A stretch of 8,126 bases of DNA, taken from contig CANGVB010000133.1 in NCBI GenBank assembly GCA_947456995.1, positions 1 to 8,126 on the forward strand, written 5' to 3'. Below the pieces are notes generated by a model. That model worked only from the letters and a program-made list of their open reading frames with translations, was not told the origin of the DNA and did no database searches. This document shows, in pieces, positions 6,736 through 8,126 of the stretch; position 1 is the first letter of the stretch; every line of letters begins with the position of its first letter. The position numbers and the translations under genes were made by a program. This DNA comes from Bryobacteraceae bacterium. Its GTDB lineage: Bacteria > Acidobacteriota > Terriglobia > Bryobacterales > Bryobacteraceae.

Positions 6736-7172
6736 TCGAAAGTCCGATCATCACGGAGTTGCGGCTGCCAACACGGCTCGGCTTCGAAAAGGTAGCAATG
6801 AACACGGCCGCCAGTGTCGCCCAGATCATGGGCTTCTCGCCAGACCGTGTTGACGATCTCAAGACCGCCGTCGCTGAAGCCTGTATCAACGCGATCGAGC
6901 ACGGCAATGAGATGAACGAGTTGCTTGGCGTGGTAGTGACATTGTCGATGGACGACAAGTCGCTTGAGGTAAAGATTCGAGACGAAGGCAAGGGCGTTCC
7001 GAGTGATGCCCACATTCCGGATATCGACCGTAAGATGGCCGGAGAAGAAACCCCGCGCGGGATGGGGATGTTCCTCATTCAGGCGCTGGTGGACGAAGTG
7101 GAATACGGACAAGAAACCGCCGGCGGCTATGCCCGCCTGGTGATTCATTTAGATGCGAGGGATGAGGAATAA
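6732..7172 (+). CDS. RsbW/SpoIIAB-type GHKL ATPase, anti-sigma factor serine kinase
   Basis: A 146-residue single-domain GHKL ATPase, the size usual for RsbW-type switch kinases. These phosphorylate a STAS antagonist and alternatively sequester a sigma factor or other target. The N-box is EACINAIEHGN at 49-59 (E49, N53), the G1 box RDEGKGV at 83-89 with D84, and the G2 box RGMGMFLIQAL at 109-119. The C-terminal strand GGYARLVIHL closes the fold. The start is fixed by AGGAGG 6 bp upstream and by the 4-bp overlap with the phosphatase. The STAS gene follows after 3 bp, making phosphatase, kinase and STAS a compact operon. No histidine phosphoacceptor domain is present, so it is not a sensor histidine kinase. 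The binding target is not encoded in the window. Confidence 0.92.
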   Translation: MIESPIITELRLPTRLGFEKVAMNTAASVAQIMGFSPDRVDDLKTAVAEACINAIEHGNEMNELLGVVVTLSMDDKSLEVKIRDEGKGVPSDAHIPDIDRKMAGEETPRGMGMFLIQALVDEVEYGQETAGGYARLVIHLDARDEE

Positions 7173-7175
7173 GTT

Positions 7176-7520
7176 ATGGTTACAGCTACAAAGACAAAAG
7201 TAGATCAAAGCGGCGATCTCGCCGTGATGCGGTTTGAAGGGGATATCACCAGCACTTCAGAAGAAGCGGTGCTTGGCTACTACAAGAAGTTGAGCGGCGA
7301 TACAAAGAAGATCCTGCTCGATTTCTCAAAGGTGCCTTACCTGAATTCAAGCGGTATCGCTCTTGTGATTCAGTTACTGATGGCAGCCAGCAAGGTGCCG
7401 CAGAAGGTAGTGTGTTTTGGCTTGAGCGCTCACTTTGTAAAGGTCTTCACCATGCTGGGTCTGGCCAAGTACACAACCCTTGAGCCGGACGAAGCGGCAG
7501 CTCGCACGGCGGTTGGATAA
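7176..7520 (+). CDS. STAS-domain anti-sigma factor antagonist (RsbV/SpoIIAA-like)
   Basis: A 114-residue STAS domain. VMRFEGDITSTSEE, KKILLDFSKVPYLNSSGIALVIQLL and KVVCFGLSAHFVKVFTMLGLAKYTTL match the beta-strand, phosphorylation-loop and C-terminal parts of the family. The usual DSSG is NSSG here (residues 57-60): the serine aligned with the phosphorylated one (S58) remains, but the preceding Asp is Asn. It follows the kinase by 3 bp, with GAGGA 7 bp before the ATG, and is presumably the kinase's substrate and partner. It is clearly different in sequence from the minus-strand STAS protein, so the two are not a recent duplication. Confidence 0.9.
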   Translation: MVTATKTKVDQSGDLAVMRFEGDITSTSEEAVLGYYKKLSGDTKKILLDFSKVPYLNSSGIALVIQLLMAASKVPQKVVCFGLSAHFVKVFTMLGLAKYTTLEPDEAAARTAVG

Positions 7521-7528
7521 GTCAGGCG

Positions 7529-8126
7529 ATGTGGGCGCTGCCCGGATTCATTCTAGGAGTAGTGCTGACGTGCGGATTGGCGGCCCAGGAGCTTCCCCAT
7601 TGGCGTACACAAGCAGGGGATAACCTCTCCTGGGCCGCACCCGATTTTGACGATTCCGCCTGGCAGACTGGCCGCTGGCCCGAACTGAGCCGTTTGCCTG
7701 ATACTTCCCGCATCCGTTGGTATCGTGCTTCGATTGATATCGATCCAAGCCTCGTGGGGCAGGATTTGGCAATCGCACTTGCACCATTCGATGAGGTCTA
7801 TGAAGTCTATGTCGAGGGCAAGCTGGTCGGTACGCATGGATCCTGGCTGGATCGAGACCACGCTCCCTTTCCCCGGCAACACGTCTTTCGAGTCCGGTCA
7901 GCAAGCAAGCTGAAGATCGCAATACGCAGATGGACCGGTGCGACTGTATTTATGTATCGCGCACTCGCCCAAACAGGGATCTTGGTTCATGAGCATCCTC
8001 CAAAAATTGGCTTAGTCTCGCTGCTGAATCTGGAGGAGGAAAAGCACAAAGTCCAGTCACGACTCGATTGGATACTCAATTGGCTTGGATATATTCTCGT
8101 CCTGGCTTGCGGGATCTTGAGTTGCG
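7529..8126 (+). CDS. N-terminal part of a secreted or membrane protein with galactose-binding-like domain (cut by right edge)
   Basis: An open frame of 199 codons runs from the ATG at 7529 to the window edge without a stop, 8 bp after the STAS gene, so it probably belongs to the same operon. Residues 1 to about 20 (MWALPGFILGVVLTCGLAAQ) look like a signal peptide. Residues about 22-145 resemble the jelly-roll sugar-binding fold of glycoside hydrolase families: DFDDSAWQTG, then WYRASIDID, then LAIALAPFDEVYEVYVEGKLVGTHGSW. A hydrophobic segment starting about residue 181 (DWILNWLGYILVLACGILS) is probably the first transmembrane helix. This order resembles sensor proteins with an extracellular jelly roll, several membrane helices and a cytoplasmic output domain such as PP2C or kinase, but the output part lies outside the window. 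The ribosome binding site is weak. Confidence 0.75.
   Translation, partial: MWALPGFILGVVLTCGLAAQELPHWRTQAGDNLSWAAPDFDDSAWQTGRWPELSRLPDTSRIRWYRASIDIDPSLVGQDLAIALAPFDEVYEVYVEGKLVGTHGSWLDRDHAPFPRQHVFRVRSASKLKIAIRRWTGATVFMYRALAQTGILVHEHPPKIGLVSLLNLEEEKHKVQSRLDWILNWLGYILVLACGILSC

Noticed and set aside
7548..7922. Minus-strand open frames opposite the right-hand partial gene
   Set aside because: Their products lack recognisable motifs and oppose a plus-strand frame with a signal peptide, a jelly-roll pattern and operon-like spacing.

Overview
The window looks like chromosomal DNA of an Acidobacteriota bacterium. This is inferred from three things: a roughly 1,100-residue TonB-dependent receptor-like protein with an N-terminal carboxypeptidase-regulatory-like domain, a family strongly expanded in that phylum; a moderately GC-rich sequence; and densely packed Rsb-type signalling genes. 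No rRNA, tRNA, insertion sequence or CRISPR array is visible.

Layout. Positions 1-333 have no convincing gene. They hold a degenerate 36-bp tandem repeat cut by the left edge, a perfect TTGACA hexamer, and a 13-bp perfect hairpin in the presumed leader of the first gene. Positions 334-3633 (+) encode the outer-membrane receptor. Convergent to it on the minus strand is a two-gene unit: a GAF-type sigma-54 activator (3982-5373), then a STAS-domain protein (3630-3974) whose stop codon overlaps the receptor's. A 13-bp hairpin placed to end receptor transcription lies inside the STAS coding sequence. A 150-bp divergent regulatory region (5374-5523) follows. Rightward from it run a GAF plus PP2C (SpoIIE/RsbU-type) phosphatase, an RsbW-type ATPase/anti-sigma kinase (4-bp overlap), a second STAS anti-sigma-antagonist (3-bp gap), and the start of a secreted or membrane protein with a galactose-binding-like jelly-roll domain, cut by the right edge.

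How the genes may work together. Phosphatase, kinase and STAS antagonist are the three standard parts of a partner-switching module: the kinase phosphorylates the STAS serine, the phosphatase reverses this, and the STAS state decides what the kinase binds. The most striking point is the promoter. A close match to the -24/-12 sigma-54 consensus (TGGCAG-N5-TTGCC, 5462-5477) sits just upstream of the phosphatase, and the divergent gene encodes a sigma-54 activator with intact GAFTGA, Walker and Fis-type HTH motifs. A perfect palindrome (arms TGGATAA/TTATCCA) lies about 97 bp upstream of the predicted start site and also overlaps a candidate sigma-70 promoter of the activator. The inferred circuit is an autoregulated sigma-54 activator that switches on a partner-switching cassette and carries its own co-transcribed STAS protein. 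No sigma factor gene is in the window, so the output target of the switch is unknown.
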